Assembly: GCA_964346245.1 (NCBI GenBank) | Contig: CAYFUF010000024.1 | Span: 1-21,946, forward strand | DNA from: CAYFUF01 sp964346245 | GTDB lineage: Bacteria > Bacillota > Clostridia > Tissierellales > Peptoniphilaceae | Direction of reading: 5' to 3' | DNA: 21,946 nt | Part shown: positions 13,562 through 21,587 of the stretch, piece by piece | Layout of the letters: the number at the start of each line of letters is the position of its first letter | Numbering within the stretch: position 1 is the stretch's first letter | The notes under the pieces: generated by a model | What the model was told of the DNA's origin: nothing | Databases searched by the model: none | The model's input: only the letters and a program-made list of their open reading frames with translations | Translations under genes and position numbers: made by a program

Positions 13562-14802
13562 TGATACTCCTCACTAATTCTTTCGACTAGCTCATTGATA
13601 GACCCTTTGGCTAAAAGCTGACTATCGCTGGAAGCTAGGTATAAGAGGTAACGCTCTTCATACTTCTTTTCTAAATCCTCTCGGTTGCTGGAGAGGGGCC
13701 TGGTGTCTGTGGGCGTCAGGTTTTTCAAGGGCCTGTCTAGGAAGAAGACGCGGCCGTTAGCCTTCAAGGCATCCACGTTTTCTTGGCGGAGGATGGTCCC
13801 GCCACCGGTAGCAATGATCGCTCCGTTTAGGGTCTTCAGCTCTTGGATAAGGTCTGCTTCCATCTGGCGGAAAGAAGCCTCACCTTGGTCGTGAAAGATC
13901 TCTTTTATTTCTCTTCCTTGACGAGCGACAATCAGCTCATCGCTGTCATAGAAAGGTCGGTTCAAGCGCTTGGCTAATGCTTTGCCCACGCTGGTTTTTC
14001 CTGAACTAGGCATGCCGATCAAAACGATATTTTCCTTAGACCGGAGTGTTTTGTGGCTGGCTTTCAAGCCCCGTCTCAGGTCAAGCTTTCGATTCAAGAA
14101 AAGCTCACAAGCGTAGTAGGCTTGGAAAATCAACATGAAGAGGCCGCCGAAGCTTGGAATCTCCCGTTTTTGTCCCTCAAGAACAAGCTGGGTTCTCAGC
14201 GGGTTGTAGACCACATCGACGATGCCCACAAGCTCTGGGAAATGGTCAAGGTCAACCGGGCTCACACCAAAGCTCTTTGGATACATGCCAACGGGCGTGG
14301 TGTTGATAAGAATCTGCAGATCCTTGTGGTTAGCCGAGAGGTCCTCATAGCTGATTGCGCCGTCCTTAGGCGAACGGCTGACGTGGATGATTTCCCTTGT
14401 GGGGTAACTCTTGGCAAGGGCAGTGGCTGTCATCGAGGTTCCACCGCTGCCAAGGATGGCTACCTTCTTGTCCTTCAAGTCTACGTTAAGAAGGCGGATG
14501 AGGGATTCCATGCCCAGTATATCTGTGTTGTAGCCGTATAGCTTGCCGCCCTTGTTCACGACGGTGTTGACAGCACCAATCGCTTTCGCGGTGTCGTCAA
14601 TCACATCTAAGTAGGGAATCACCGCCTCCTTGTAGGGGATGGTCACGTTGATTCCGCGAAAGGACTTCTCCTTCATAAAAGCATCCAGCTGATCGGGAGC
14701 TAGTGCGAGAAGCTCGTAGTCGTAATCCGCTAGGTACTCATGCACTTCTTTTGAAAAGCTGTGGCTGAGGTTTTCACCAATCAGCCCATATTCAATAGTC
14801 AT
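13558..14802 (-). CDS. Fused shikimate dehydrogenase-shikimate kinase
   Basis: One frame of 414 residues joins two enzymes. Residues 1 to about 250 are shikimate dehydrogenase: GENLSHSFSKEVHEYL (substrate serines), INVTIPYKEAV (catalytic lysine), GAVNTVV, GYNTDILG and the cofactor loop AILGSGGTSMTATALA. After a linker (NRKLDLRRGLKASHKTLRSKEN), residues 262 to the end are shikimate kinase: Walker A GMPSSGKTSVGKALA, FYDSDELI, EASFRQMEADLI, IATGGGTIL and a lid with TDTRPLSS. They catalyse 3-dehydroshikimate to shikimate to shikimate 3-phosphate, consecutive steps. ATG at 14802 is used; a GTG at 14808 is possible. In many Lactobacillales the two are separate genes. Confidence 0.93.
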   Translation of the reverse strand: MTIEYGLIGENLSHSFSKEVHEYLADYDYELLALAPDQLDAFMKEKSFRGINVTIPYKEAVIPYLDVIDDTAKAIGAVNTVVNKGGKLYGYNTDILGMESLIRLLNVDLKDKKVAILGSGGTSMTATALAKSYPTREIIHVSRSPKDGAISYEDLSANHKDLQILINTTPVGMYPKSFGVSPVDLDHFPELVGIVDVVYNPLRTQLVLEGQKREIPSFGGLFMLIFQAYYACELFLNRKLDLRRGLKASHKTLRSKENIVLIGMPSSGKTSVGKALAKRLNRPFYDSDELIVARQGREIKEIFHDQGEASFRQMEADLIQELKTLNGAIIATGGGTILRQENVDALKANGRVFFLDRPLKNLTPTDTRPLSSNREDLEKKYEERYLLYLASSDSQLLAKGSINELVERISEEYQ

Positions 14803-14841
14803 AGACACCCACTTTCATCTTTCAAAGTTCACCTCTAGTCC

Positions 14842-15954
14842 CTACAGGTCCTCATCCTCTTCTTTGGTGGCCAACCAGTCGGTTCCATAGCGACCAGCCA
14901 AAACATCGACTAGGGTCAAGGCGGTCATGGCATTAACCACCTCCCTTGCCCGGTGGACGATAGCAGGGTCGTGACGGCCATGAATCTCCAAAACCGCATC
15001 CTCCCGCTTCAGGATATCGACCGTATCCTGTCTCTTGGCGATGGACGAGGTCGGCTTGATAACTGTCTTAAAGAGGATAGGCATGCCGTTGGAGATGCCG
15101 CCATTGATGCCTGCATTCTTATTGGTCTTAAAGGAAACCTCATCACCCTCCATAAAGAGAGGGTCGTTGGCTTCGCTTCCCCGCATGCGGGCAAAGTCGA
15201 AGCCTGCACCAAAGGAGACCCCTTTCACCGCAGGGATGGAAAATAGGCCATGCGCGAGCACACTCTCCAAGGAGTCAAACCAAGGTTCGCCTAGGCCCGA
15301 GGGTAGGCCGACAACAGCGGTCTCTAAGATGCCACCAACGCTATCCAGGTCATTCTTGGCCGCTAGGATGGCTTCTTCCATGAGGGCTTTCTTCTCGTCA
15401 TCCAGCACAGGAAAGCTCTTGGTCTGTAGGTTTTTCACTTGCTCTTTTAGGTTATCAAAGTCGGCGTCTGCTATGCCGGCTAGCTCCTTGATGTGGGTTC
15501 CAATCTCAATGCCCTTCTTCTGTAGGGCAAAGATGCAGATGGCTCCAGCTGCCACCAGTGCTGCCGTAATTCTGCCCGAGAAGTGGCCGCCACCTCGGAT
15601 GTCCTGGTAGCCGTGGTACTTTTGGTAGGCGGTGTAGTCGGCATGGCCCGGCCGAAGGAGGTGGCTCGTCTTCTGGTAGTCCTGGCTCCTTTTGTCCGCA
15701 TTGGGAATGATGATGCTGATGGGAGTCCCCGTGGTCATGTCCTGGTGGACACCAGAGATAATCTTGAAGGGGTCCTTCTCCACCCGTTGGGTGGAAATCT
15801 GTCCGCTGGGCCGCCTTAAAGCCAGCCGTTGACGAATGAAGTCTTTATCCACTGGTATGCCAGGCGCCAAGCCGTCGATAACAGCACCGATGTAGGGGCC
15901 GTGACTCTCCCCATACAAAGTGATGATGACACTCTGTCCAAACGAATTTTTCAT
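14842..15954 (-). CDS. Chorismate synthase
   Basis: The 370-residue flavin-dependent enzyme makes chorismate from EPSP by anti-1,4-elimination of phosphate. Signature blocks: TLYGESHGPYIGAVIDGLAPG at the N-terminus, RRPSGQISTQRVEKDPFKIISGV at about 48, RPGHADYTAYQKYHGYQDIRGGGHFSGR at about 102, and IHGRHDPAIVHRAREVVNAM near the C-terminus. Length is normal and all key regions are present. AGGAGG lies six bases before the ATG. It follows aroB by only 9 bp, the usual partnership. Confidence 0.96.
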   Translation of the reverse strand: MKNSFGQSVIITLYGESHGPYIGAVIDGLAPGIPVDKDFIRQRLALRRPSGQISTQRVEKDPFKIISGVHQDMTTGTPISIIIPNADKRSQDYQKTSHLLRPGHADYTAYQKYHGYQDIRGGGHFSGRITAALVAAGAICIFALQKKGIEIGTHIKELAGIADADFDNLKEQVKNLQTKSFPVLDDEKKALMEEAILAAKNDLDSVGGILETAVVGLPSGLGEPWFDSLESVLAHGLFSIPAVKGVSFGAGFDFARMRGSEANDPLFMEGDEVSFKTNKNAGINGGISNGMPILFKTVIKPTSSIAKRQDTVDILKREDAVLEIHGRHDPAIVHRAREVVNAMTALTLVDVLAGRYGTDWLATKEEDEDL

Positions 15955-15963
15955 GGGCGCCTC

Positions 15964-16977
15964 CTATTCCTTGTCCCCTAGAGAAAAAGTCTCCAGGTGT
16001 TTTTCCACCTCGTCCAGGCTGACCTTCTCGAGCTTGAACTGCCCAACTTTGTTCACCTTGACGATAGTCACATTGGACCCTTCCGCTTTCTTGTCGTGGC
16101 GGAGGGTCTTCATCAGCACATCCACCCCGATATCCGTTTTCGTTGGCAAGCCGTACTTGTTCAACACCTTTAGCAAGCGGGGCCTGACCTCGGGACCGGA
16201 AAAGTAGGTCATCCCAATGGCTACGCTCTCCCCATGGCTAAGCGTTGAGTTGACCTCGATGGCGTGTCCCACCGTGTGGCCAAAATTCAGGGTCTTGCGA
16301 AGCCCGCGCTCCTTCTCGTCCTGTTCCACCACCATCCGCTTCAGCTCCAAGCAAGCTTGGATGATGCTGTCGTAAGGATCAGCCAGGTCCCTTTCCTCCA
16401 AGTAGTGGAAGAAGTCCGCATCAAAGAGAAGGGCAACCTTGATTGCCTCCGCCATACCGCTTCTTATCTGGCGGTCATCCAAGGTAGTCAAGGTTTTAGG
16501 GTCGATGAGGACACCCTTGGGCTGGTAGAAGGCACCAACTATATTTTTCACATGGTCCAAATTAAGACCAGTCTTGCCCCCAATGGAGGAATCAATTTGT
16601 GCGAGCAGGGTGGTGGGGATGTTGTAAAAATCGATGCCCCGCATGTAAGATGCGGCAACAAAGCCCGCTAAGTCGCCAACCACACCGCCGCCCACAGCGA
16701 CAACGCAGTCCGTTCTCGTAAAATCATTCTCCAGCATGAAGCGGAGCATGTCTTGGTAGCTGTAGAGGCTCTTGCTCTCTTCGCCAGCACCAATCGTGTA
16801 ACGGTAAACCTCCTTGCATTTTGCCGCGACAGGCAGAATCCACTCTTCAGGAATCCCGTCATCAGTGACGACAAGCACCTTTCGGTAGAGGTCAAAGTAC
16901 TGATTGACCTTGTCCAAGATGCCTTCTTCAATGTTTATGCGATAATCGCTCGTTTGTAAATGGATATTGATTTCCAC
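15964..16977 (-). CDS. 3-dehydroquinate synthase
   Basis: The 337-residue NAD- and metal-dependent enzyme cyclises DAHP to 3-dehydroquinate. It shows VVTDDGIPEEW, CVVAVGGGVVGDLAGFVAASYMRGIDFYNIPTTLLAQIDSSIGGKTGLN at about 95, NIVGAFYQPKGVLIDP, RSGMAEAIK, and NFGHTVGHAIEVNSTLSHGESVAIGM with the metal-binding histidines. The start is a GTG with AAAGG eight bases upstream. It lies 46 bp after pheA and 9 bp before aroC. Confidence 0.95.
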   Translation of the reverse strand: MEINIHLQTSDYRINIEEGILDKVNQYFDLYRKVLVVTDDGIPEEWILPVAAKCKEVYRYTIGAGEESKSLYSYQDMLRFMLENDFTRTDCVVAVGGGVVGDLAGFVAASYMRGIDFYNIPTTLLAQIDSSIGGKTGLNLDHVKNIVGAFYQPKGVLIDPKTLTTLDDRQIRSGMAEAIKVALLFDADFFHYLEERDLADPYDSIIQACLELKRMVVEQDEKERGLRKTLNFGHTVGHAIEVNSTLSHGESVAIGMTYFSGPEVRPRLLKVLNKYGLPTKTDIGVDVLMKTLRHDKKAEGSNVTIVKVNKVGQFKLEKVSLDEVEKHLETFSLGDKE

Positions 16978-17023
16978 TCTTTGGACCTTTCTATCGGTTA
17001 GCTGCCTCTTTTGAGGACCAGCT

Positions 17024-18130
17024 TTAGTGAATACTCTTCTGGAAGGAACCCACCAGCTTCAGGTGGTTGCAGGTAACCTGCAGGGCCTCCATCATGTCCC
17101 GGCCTTCCACGGTGTGGACATTGCCTTCTGCTTCCACATAGAAGTAGTACTGCCAGAGCAGTTCCTTCATGGGCCGGCTGCGGAGGACGCGCAAGTTGAA
17201 GCCGTGGGACCCAATGATGTTCAGGGCTCTTGCCAAGGATCCCGCCTCATTCTTGACCGTAAACATGAGGATAAACTGCACATCATGCTGCTTGGTCTCT
17301 ACGACGTTTTGCTTAGGGCTAAGGACCGCAAAGCGGGTGGTGTTGTTGAAACTGCTGTTAATGCTGCTGGATAGGGTCTTCAGCGGATAGAGGGCAGCCA
17401 TCTCCTTGCTCGCTATCGCCGCCACATTCTTTTCCTTCCTCTTGGCTACCTGGGCTGCAGCAACCGCTGTATTCTCGCAGGCTTCCTGCTTGAAGCCATG
17501 CTTCTTAATGAAATCAGCACATTGGGCAAGGGCCTGAGGGTGGCTGATGACCGTGTCGATATCCTCCAGTTTTGCCTCCTCTGCACCCAAAAGGTCATGT
17601 TGGATGGTCAGCTCATAGGTTCCATTGACATAGAGAGGACCGGAGAAAATCAGGTCGCTGACTTGCCCTACCTCACCGGCGGAGCTGTTTTCTAAGGGGA
17701 GGACGGCAATATCCGCAGCGGTCGCGACGACCGCATCGTAGGCATCCTTAAAGTTGCTGTAGGAAATCTTCTTGGCTGAGGGGAAGAGGTGCTTGGTGGC
17801 AATGAAGGCATAAGCTCCTTCTATACCGCTGTAAGCAACCCGCATACCTGAGATCAGGCGCTCCTGGTAGGACCTGGAAACCCGCATTGTCTCTCTCATA
17901 TATTCAGCGTAGAAGCCAACTAGGTTTTGGTCTTCCAGCTCAGCTGTCTGCCTCTTGATATTCTCTTCCTCCCGTTCGGGGACATGGATAGGAAGGCCAT
18001 AATCCTTCTTAAAAGCCGCCACCTCTTCCGCCGCTTGCATGCGCTCTTCAAAGAGGGCTCTCATCTTCTCATCGATTCCTTGAATTTGCTGTCTCGCCTC
18101 ATCCAGGCGTTTATCTTTTTTTAAAGCCAT
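17024..18130 (-). CDS. Bifunctional chorismate mutase-prephenate dehydratase
   Basis: The 368-residue P-protein takes chorismate to prephenate and on to phenylpyruvate. Residues 1-95 are an all-helical AroQ chorismate mutase (LDEARQQIQGIDEKMRALFEERMQAAEEVAAFKK). Residues 100-280 are prephenate dehydratase: VAYSGIEGAYA, DIAVLPLENSSAGEV, ISHPQALAQC and NNTTRFAVLSP with the catalytic TRF. Residues 290-365 are an ACT domain (TVKNEAGSLARALNIIGSHGFNLRVLRSRPMKELLWQYYFYVE). Where most family members have ESRP, this one has RSRP; the effect on phenylalanine feedback is unknown. It is the second gene of the operon, 51 bp after the aminotransferase. Such fusion is common in proteobacteria; in many Bacillota the two domains are separate. 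Confidence 0.93.
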   Translation of the reverse strand: MALKKDKRLDEARQQIQGIDEKMRALFEERMQAAEEVAAFKKDYGLPIHVPEREEENIKRQTAELEDQNLVGFYAEYMRETMRVSRSYQERLISGMRVAYSGIEGAYAFIATKHLFPSAKKISYSNFKDAYDAVVATAADIAVLPLENSSAGEVGQVSDLIFSGPLYVNGTYELTIQHDLLGAEEAKLEDIDTVISHPQALAQCADFIKKHGFKQEACENTAVAAAQVAKRKEKNVAAIASKEMAALYPLKTLSSSINSSFNNTTRFAVLSPKQNVVETKQHDVQFILMFTVKNEAGSLARALNIIGSHGFNLRVLRSRPMKELLWQYYFYVEAEGNVHTVEGRDMMEALQVTCNHLKLVGSFQKSIH

Positions 18131-18181
18131 ACTTTCCTTCTTTCATCGCTCGGTCTGCTTTAGCCAACTTCTTGCGTAAGC

Positions 18182-19381
18182 CTACTGCTTGTCTAAGCCA
18201 AACTCCTTGGCTAGAGCTTGGAAGGCAGGGAGGGACTCTTCAATCATCTCCGTGGATACGCAGTAAGATAAGCGCAGGTAGCCAGGATAGCCGAAGCTGT
18301 CGCTGGGTACGAGCAGGAGCTCGTGCTTTTTAGCCAGCTCGCTGAACTCTTCGGCATCCTTTATTGGGGACTTGACGAACAGGTAAAAAGCGCCATCTGG
18401 ATAGACTGCCTCAAAGCCGTAGGCGGTGAGGGCCTGGTAAAGCAGGTCCCTATTCTTCCGATAGACCGATAGGTCTGCCGTCTTACCTAAGCACTGGGGC
18501 AATATTCGTTGGAAGAGGGAGGGGGCACAGACATAACCCATTCCCCTAGCCGCTCCAGCAACTGCCGCATAGAGTTCTTTGGCGAAGGCTGCCTTGGGGT
18601 TGACAGAGAGGTAGCCAACCCGTTCGCCCGCCAAGGATAGGGACTTGCTGAAGGAGTAGACCGTCAGGGTGTTGTCATAAAGGGCGGGGAAGTAGGGGAC
18701 CTCTTTTTCATAGACAATTTCCCGGTAAGGCTCATCCGAGATAAGGTAAATAGGGTGGCCATACTCCTCTTCCTTTGACCGCATAATATCTAGGATGCTC
18801 TTAATTGCCTCATCTTCATAGATAACACCCGTCGGATTATTGGGCAGGTTGATAATAACAGCCTTAGTCTTTTCCGATAGCGCTTCCTTGAAGTGGTCAA
18901 GGTCGGGCTGGAAGGAGCCCGCCAAACAGGGAGACTCCACTAGCTTAGCGCCTGCAGACTCCACAAAGACCCGGTATTCGGGGAAGAAGGGGGTGAAGGT
19001 AAGAAACTCGTCCTCTGGAGAGCTGGTCAGGGCGTGAGCCAGCATGGCCAATGAAGAGGCGGCTCCAGTAGCGACATAAATCAGCTGGGGGTCCGCCTCC
19101 ACCTGGTAAGTTTGTTCAATAAAGTCAGCGATTGCCTCCCTGACCGTTAAGTCTCCAGGCCCTGAGGTATAGCCGTGGACTAAAGCGTCTGGCAAAGTCT
19201 CAATCATTTCTTTGATTGCCTGGTTGACGATGGCTGGAGGGGGAACGCTGGGATTGCCTAGACTATAGTCAAAGACTTTATCAGCTCCAATCTCTTCCTT
19301 CCTTGCTCTCCCGTATTCAGCTAGTTTTCGAATGGCGCTGATCTCTGATCCCCACTCGTATTCCTTCTTGGCAAACCGCAT
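18182..19381 (-). CDS. PLP-dependent class I/II aminotransferase, aromatic pathway
   Basis: The product is 399 residues from the ATG at 19381, which has AAAGGAGAGG upstream; the frame continues to a GTG at 19414, but the site is inside that extension. It is a fold-type I aminotransferase: DYSLGNPSVPPP, VATGAASSLAMLAHAL, VIINLPNNPTGVIY (NPTG), ISDEPYREIVY (PLP aspartate and tyrosine), and YSFSKSLSLAGERVGYL with the Schiff-base lysine. As first gene of the Phe/Tyr operon it most likely transaminates phenylpyruvate and 4-hydroxyphenylpyruvate, the last step for both amino acids. The substrate is inferred from context; aspartate or another 2-oxoacid is possible. Confidence 0.87.
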   Translation of the reverse strand: MRFAKKEYEWGSEISAIRKLAEYGRARKEEIGADKVFDYSLGNPSVPPPAIVNQAIKEMIETLPDALVHGYTSGPGDLTVREAIADFIEQTYQVEADPQLIYVATGAASSLAMLAHALTSSPEDEFLTFTPFFPEYRVFVESAGAKLVESPCLAGSFQPDLDHFKEALSEKTKAVIINLPNNPTGVIYEDEAIKSILDIMRSKEEEYGHPIYLISDEPYREIVYEKEVPYFPALYDNTLTVYSFSKSLSLAGERVGYLSVNPKAAFAKELYAAVAGAARGMGYVCAPSLFQRILPQCLGKTADLSVYRKNRDLLYQALTAYGFEAVYPDGAFYLFVKSPIKDAEEFSELAKKHELLLVPSDSFGYPGYLRLSYCVSTEMIEESLPAFQALAKEFGLDKQ

Positions 19382-19463
19382 AAGCCTCTCCTTTACTCTC
19401 GCTTTATTCACCACTAGATAAGTATCTATATTCTTTTACTAATGTTAGTAAGTCGTTAGGTTG

Positions 19464-19493
19464 ATTATACCTAAGAAATAAGGATAACAACAA
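19464..19493 (-). promoter_or_regulatory. Promoter of the aromatic amino acid operon
   Basis: On the minus strand TTGTTG (19488-19493) and a perfect TATAAT (19464-19469) are 18 bp apart. Transcription would start near 19457, leaving a leader of about 76 bases before the aminotransferase ATG. No T-box specifier, leader peptide rich in aromatic codons or terminator hairpin was seen in that leader, so the control mechanism is not evident. Confidence 0.7.
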
Positions 19494-19697
19494 GAAAAAT
19501 TCGCAATTTTAAGCACTTTTTAACGCTTTGATTGAGATTGAAGAAAAGAAATGTTTACCTAGGTTATCTTTGTGAAAAATTTTCTAAAATAATGGATTAT
19601 GTTTCGAGGCGGTTCATCAATTGAGAAAGGGCGATTAGCCACTGTAAATAATTAGATTCATAAGGATTGGGGTAACTTAAGAAGGCAGCAAGATTAA

Positions 19698-19749
19698 CCG
19701 GTCGCCTTGGCTGACCGGAGGTTCCATCAAGGTATTTTTAAGCTTGATG
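19698..19749 (+). other. Two hairpins in the leader of the SDR gene
   Basis: The gap 19494-19782 between the two divergent units holds no gene. CCGGTC (19698-19703) pairs with GACCGG (19713-19718), and CATCAAG (19725-19731) pairs with CTTGATG (19743-19749). Neither is followed by a T-run. Further up, at about 19569, TTGTGAAAAATTTTCTAA matches one half of a Rex site only. No clear promoter for the SDR gene was found. The hairpins may shape the 5' leader. Confidence 0.4.
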
Positions 19750-19782
19750 AGATAAATAAATCCATATATACAGGAGGTTCAC

Positions 19783-20541
19783 ATGTTTGATTACAAAGGA
19801 AAAGTAGTGTTCATCACTGGTGGCTCAGCGGGGATTGGCAAGCAGATGGCCCATGGCTTTGCTGAAGCTGGCGCAGACCTTGTCATCTCGGCAAGAAGAG
19901 CTGAAGTTTTGGAAGAAGCGAAGAAAGAGTTAGAGCAATACGGCGGCAAGGTCCTAGCGGTTCAGTGTGATGTTACCAATGTCGAGCAAATTGAGAAGGC
20001 TGTTGAGGATGCCATCAAAGAGTATGGCAAAATTGACGTTTTAGTCAACAATGCTGGTGGAAACAAGCCTGGTTCCGTCTTAGATTATGATGATGAAGCT
20101 TGGGATTTCACCATCGAGACTGACTTGAGCTCAGTCCTTCGCATGACCCGACCAGTCGCTAGACACATGGTCGAGGCTGGTTACGGCAGAATCATCAATA
20201 TCGCTTCGATGTATGGCATGCTGGGAACAAACCAAAACGCATCCGCTTACCACGCAGCTAAAGCTGGTGTGATCAACTTCACTAGGGCGGCAGCGGCTGA
20301 ACTTGGACCAAAGGGCGTAACTGTTAATGCGATTGCTCCTGGTTTCTTCACCACCGAGTTAACCGTTGACACGCTAGAGACTGATGACTTCAAGGCCTAC
20401 ATGAATATTTCTGTGCCACTACAACGCCCAGGTAAGGAAGGCGAACTAAACTCTGGTGCCCTCTTCCTAGGCGCGGAGGAATCTTCCTATGTAAACGGTG
20501 CTATCCTACCAATCGACGGTGGTTGGTCAGCAGTAAAGTAG
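19783..20541 (+). CDS. Short-chain dehydrogenase/reductase (SDR)
   Basis: The 252-residue product is a classical NAD(P)-dependent SDR. It shows FITGGSAGIGKQMA (cofactor glycines), VNNAGG at about 88, the catalytic Ser in NIASMYGMLGTNQNAS and YHAAKAG with Tyr and Lys at about 160, and APGFFTTEL. The arginine pair in SARRAEVLE after the second strand hints at NADP(H). Overall it resembles gluconate 5-dehydrogenase or 3-oxoacyl-ACP reductase-like members, but substrate is not deducible. AGGAGG lies six bases before the ATG. It is followed after 6 bp by a PaiA-like acetyltransferase, presumably on the same transcript. Confidence 0.88.
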   Translation: MFDYKGKVVFITGGSAGIGKQMAHGFAEAGADLVISARRAEVLEEAKKELEQYGGKVLAVQCDVTNVEQIEKAVEDAIKEYGKIDVLVNNAGGNKPGSVLDYDDEAWDFTIETDLSSVLRMTRPVARHMVEAGYGRIINIASMYGMLGTNQNASAYHAAKAGVINFTRAAAAELGPKGVTVNAIAPGFFTTELTVDTLETDDFKAYMNISVPLQRPGKEGELNSGALFLGAEESSYVNGAILPIDGGWSAVK

Positions 20542-20547
20542 TTTATT

Positions 20548-21081
20548 ATGGAGAAAGCTTACGTCATCCGACCCTGCAGGATTGATGAAATCCACATCCT
20601 ACAGTGGATCAGCGAAAAGACCTTTAAGGACACCTTCGGGCCGCAAAACAAGCGGCAAGATATCGAAACGTATTTGGAAGAAAGCTTCTCCTTCATCGAA
20701 TTGGAGAAGGAGTGGCATCTGGAAGGTTCCGCCTTTTACTTCCTGGAAGAGGTGAGTGAGAGTGGAGCAGAGGTCATCGGCTACCTGAAGTTGAATTCTG
20801 GAGACGCACAGACCGAAGAAGGCTTCGAAGACATGATGGAAATCCAACGCATCTACCTCCTCGAAGACTACAAGGACCAAGGTTTAGGAGAACTCCTCTT
20901 AAACTATGCGATCCAAGAGGGGAAGATGGCCAATAAGCAAGGCGTCTGGTTGGGCGTGTGGGAGAAGAACCACGAAGCCCACTCTTTCTACCACAAGTAT
21001 GGTTTTGAAAAGATTGGGGAACATGTCTTCCTCCTAGGCGAAGATGTCCAGACCGACGACTTACTCTTATTACACTTGTAA
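20548..21081 (+). CDS. PaiA-like polyamine N-acetyltransferase (GNAT)
   Basis: The 177-residue product is a GNAT enzyme that closely follows the PaiA pattern: TFKDTFGPQNKRQDIETYLEESF, VIGYLKLNSGDAQTE, MEIQRIYLLEDYKDQGLGELLLNYAIQ (acetyl-CoA loop, QGLGE), VWLGVWEKNHEAHSFYHKYGFEKIGEHVFLLGEDVQTD. PaiA acetylates spermidine and related polyamines with acetyl-CoA and so limits their toxicity. It starts 6 bp after the SDR stop without a strong ribosome binding site, which suggests translational coupling. The terminator at 21087 closes the unit. The exact acceptor is inferred from family likeness. Confidence 0.87.
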   Translation: MEKAYVIRPCRIDEIHILQWISEKTFKDTFGPQNKRQDIETYLEESFSFIELEKEWHLEGSAFYFLEEVSESGAEVIGYLKLNSGDAQTEEGFEDMMEIQRIYLLEDYKDQGLGELLLNYAIQEGKMANKQGVWLGVWEKNHEAHSFYHKYGFEKIGEHVFLLGEDVQTDDLLLLHL

Positions 21082-21086
21082 AAAAT

Positions 21087-21133
21087 GGGGGCTATGTCAG
21101 AACAAGAAAATTGTTCGACATCAGCCCCTTTTT
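21087..21133 (+). terminator. Rho-independent terminator after the SDR-PaiA unit
   Basis: A nested stem pairs GGGGCT with AGCCCC, TGTC with GACA, and GAACAA with TTGTTC, closing on a short A-rich loop, and is followed by TTTTT. It lies six bases after the acetyltransferase stop. Confidence 0.88.
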
Positions 21134-21139
21134 AAAGTG

Positions 21140-21192
21140 AGAAATCCTCAAGTATACGGACGCGTTTTTTGACCCTAGCATTATTAATAATG
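21140..21192. repeat. Solo copy of the 52-bp repeat unit
   Basis: It starts AGAAATCCTCAAGTA, has a variable part TACGGACGCGTTTTTTG and ends ACCCTAGCATTATTAATAATG. Both conserved blocks match the array at 1-368, and its variable part is closest to unit 4 there (AGCGGACGCGATTTCTT). It sits right after a terminator, and the IS3 element begins within its last bases. Confidence 0.85.
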
Positions 21193-21264
21193 AAATGGAC
21201 CCCAAAAAGCGTAGGTTTCGAATTATCAGGTAGAAGTAAAACAAACACTTGAAAGGGGTTAGCC

Positions 21265-21576
21265 ATGAAAACGAAGAAATACAACAAGGATTTTAGCATG
21301 AGGGTGGTTCAAGAAGCACTTCAACCGGAAATGGTGGACAATGAGTTTCTGGTGGCTGAGAAGTATCAGCTAAGAGAAAGCACTGTTAAACGATGGGTCT
21401 ATGCCTTTAACAAATATGGTGAGCAGGGTCTACGACGAGGTTTTGCATCACATCGACTTAAGGGTGCCAACACTACACAAGATAGTGCCAAAGACAAACG
21501 AATTCGCGAGCTTGAAGAAGAAATTGAAATATTGAAAAAAGCTGCGACTTTTATGGCGGAGATCGACCGAGATTAA
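21265..21576 (+). CDS. IS3-family transposase OrfA
   Basis: The 103-residue product has the helix-turn-helix of OrfA proteins (KYNKDFSMRVVQEAL ... YQLRESTVKRWVYAFNKYGEQGLRRG) and a C-terminal leucine-zipper-like helix (DKRIRELEEEIEILKKAATFM). Length is normal and no damage is seen. AAAGGGG precedes the ATG. OrfA alone binds the IS ends and can inhibit transposition. OrfB normally follows in the -1 frame, and the frame 21588-21752 here is indeed -1. Confidence 0.9.
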   Translation: MKTKKYNKDFSMRVVQEALQPEMVDNEFLVAEKYQLRESTVKRWVYAFNKYGEQGLRRGFASHRLKGANTTQDSAKDKRIRELEEEIEILKKAATFMAEIDRD

Positions 21577-21587
21577 TATATGCTTTT

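Noticed and set aside
14053..14541. 162-residue plus-strand protein
   Set aside because: It is a shadow inside the shikimate dehydrogenase part of the aroE-aroK gene, with no ribosome binding site and no recognisable domain.
15035..15610. 191-residue plus-strand protein
   Set aside because: It is antisense to chorismate synthase, whose motifs are continuous on the other strand; its Ser/Met/Pro-rich composition is typical of a shadow frame.
19382..19457. T-box or aromatic-rich leader peptide before the aromatic operon
   Set aside because: The leader is only about 76 bases, with no T-box core sequence, no Phe/Tyr-rich short frame and no terminator hairpin.
21530..21545. Classic A-AAA-AAG frameshift site in orfA
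   Set aside because: AAAAAAG is present, but the zero frame reads TTG-AAA-AAA-GCT, so the heptamer is not in the phase needed for tandem -1 slippage.
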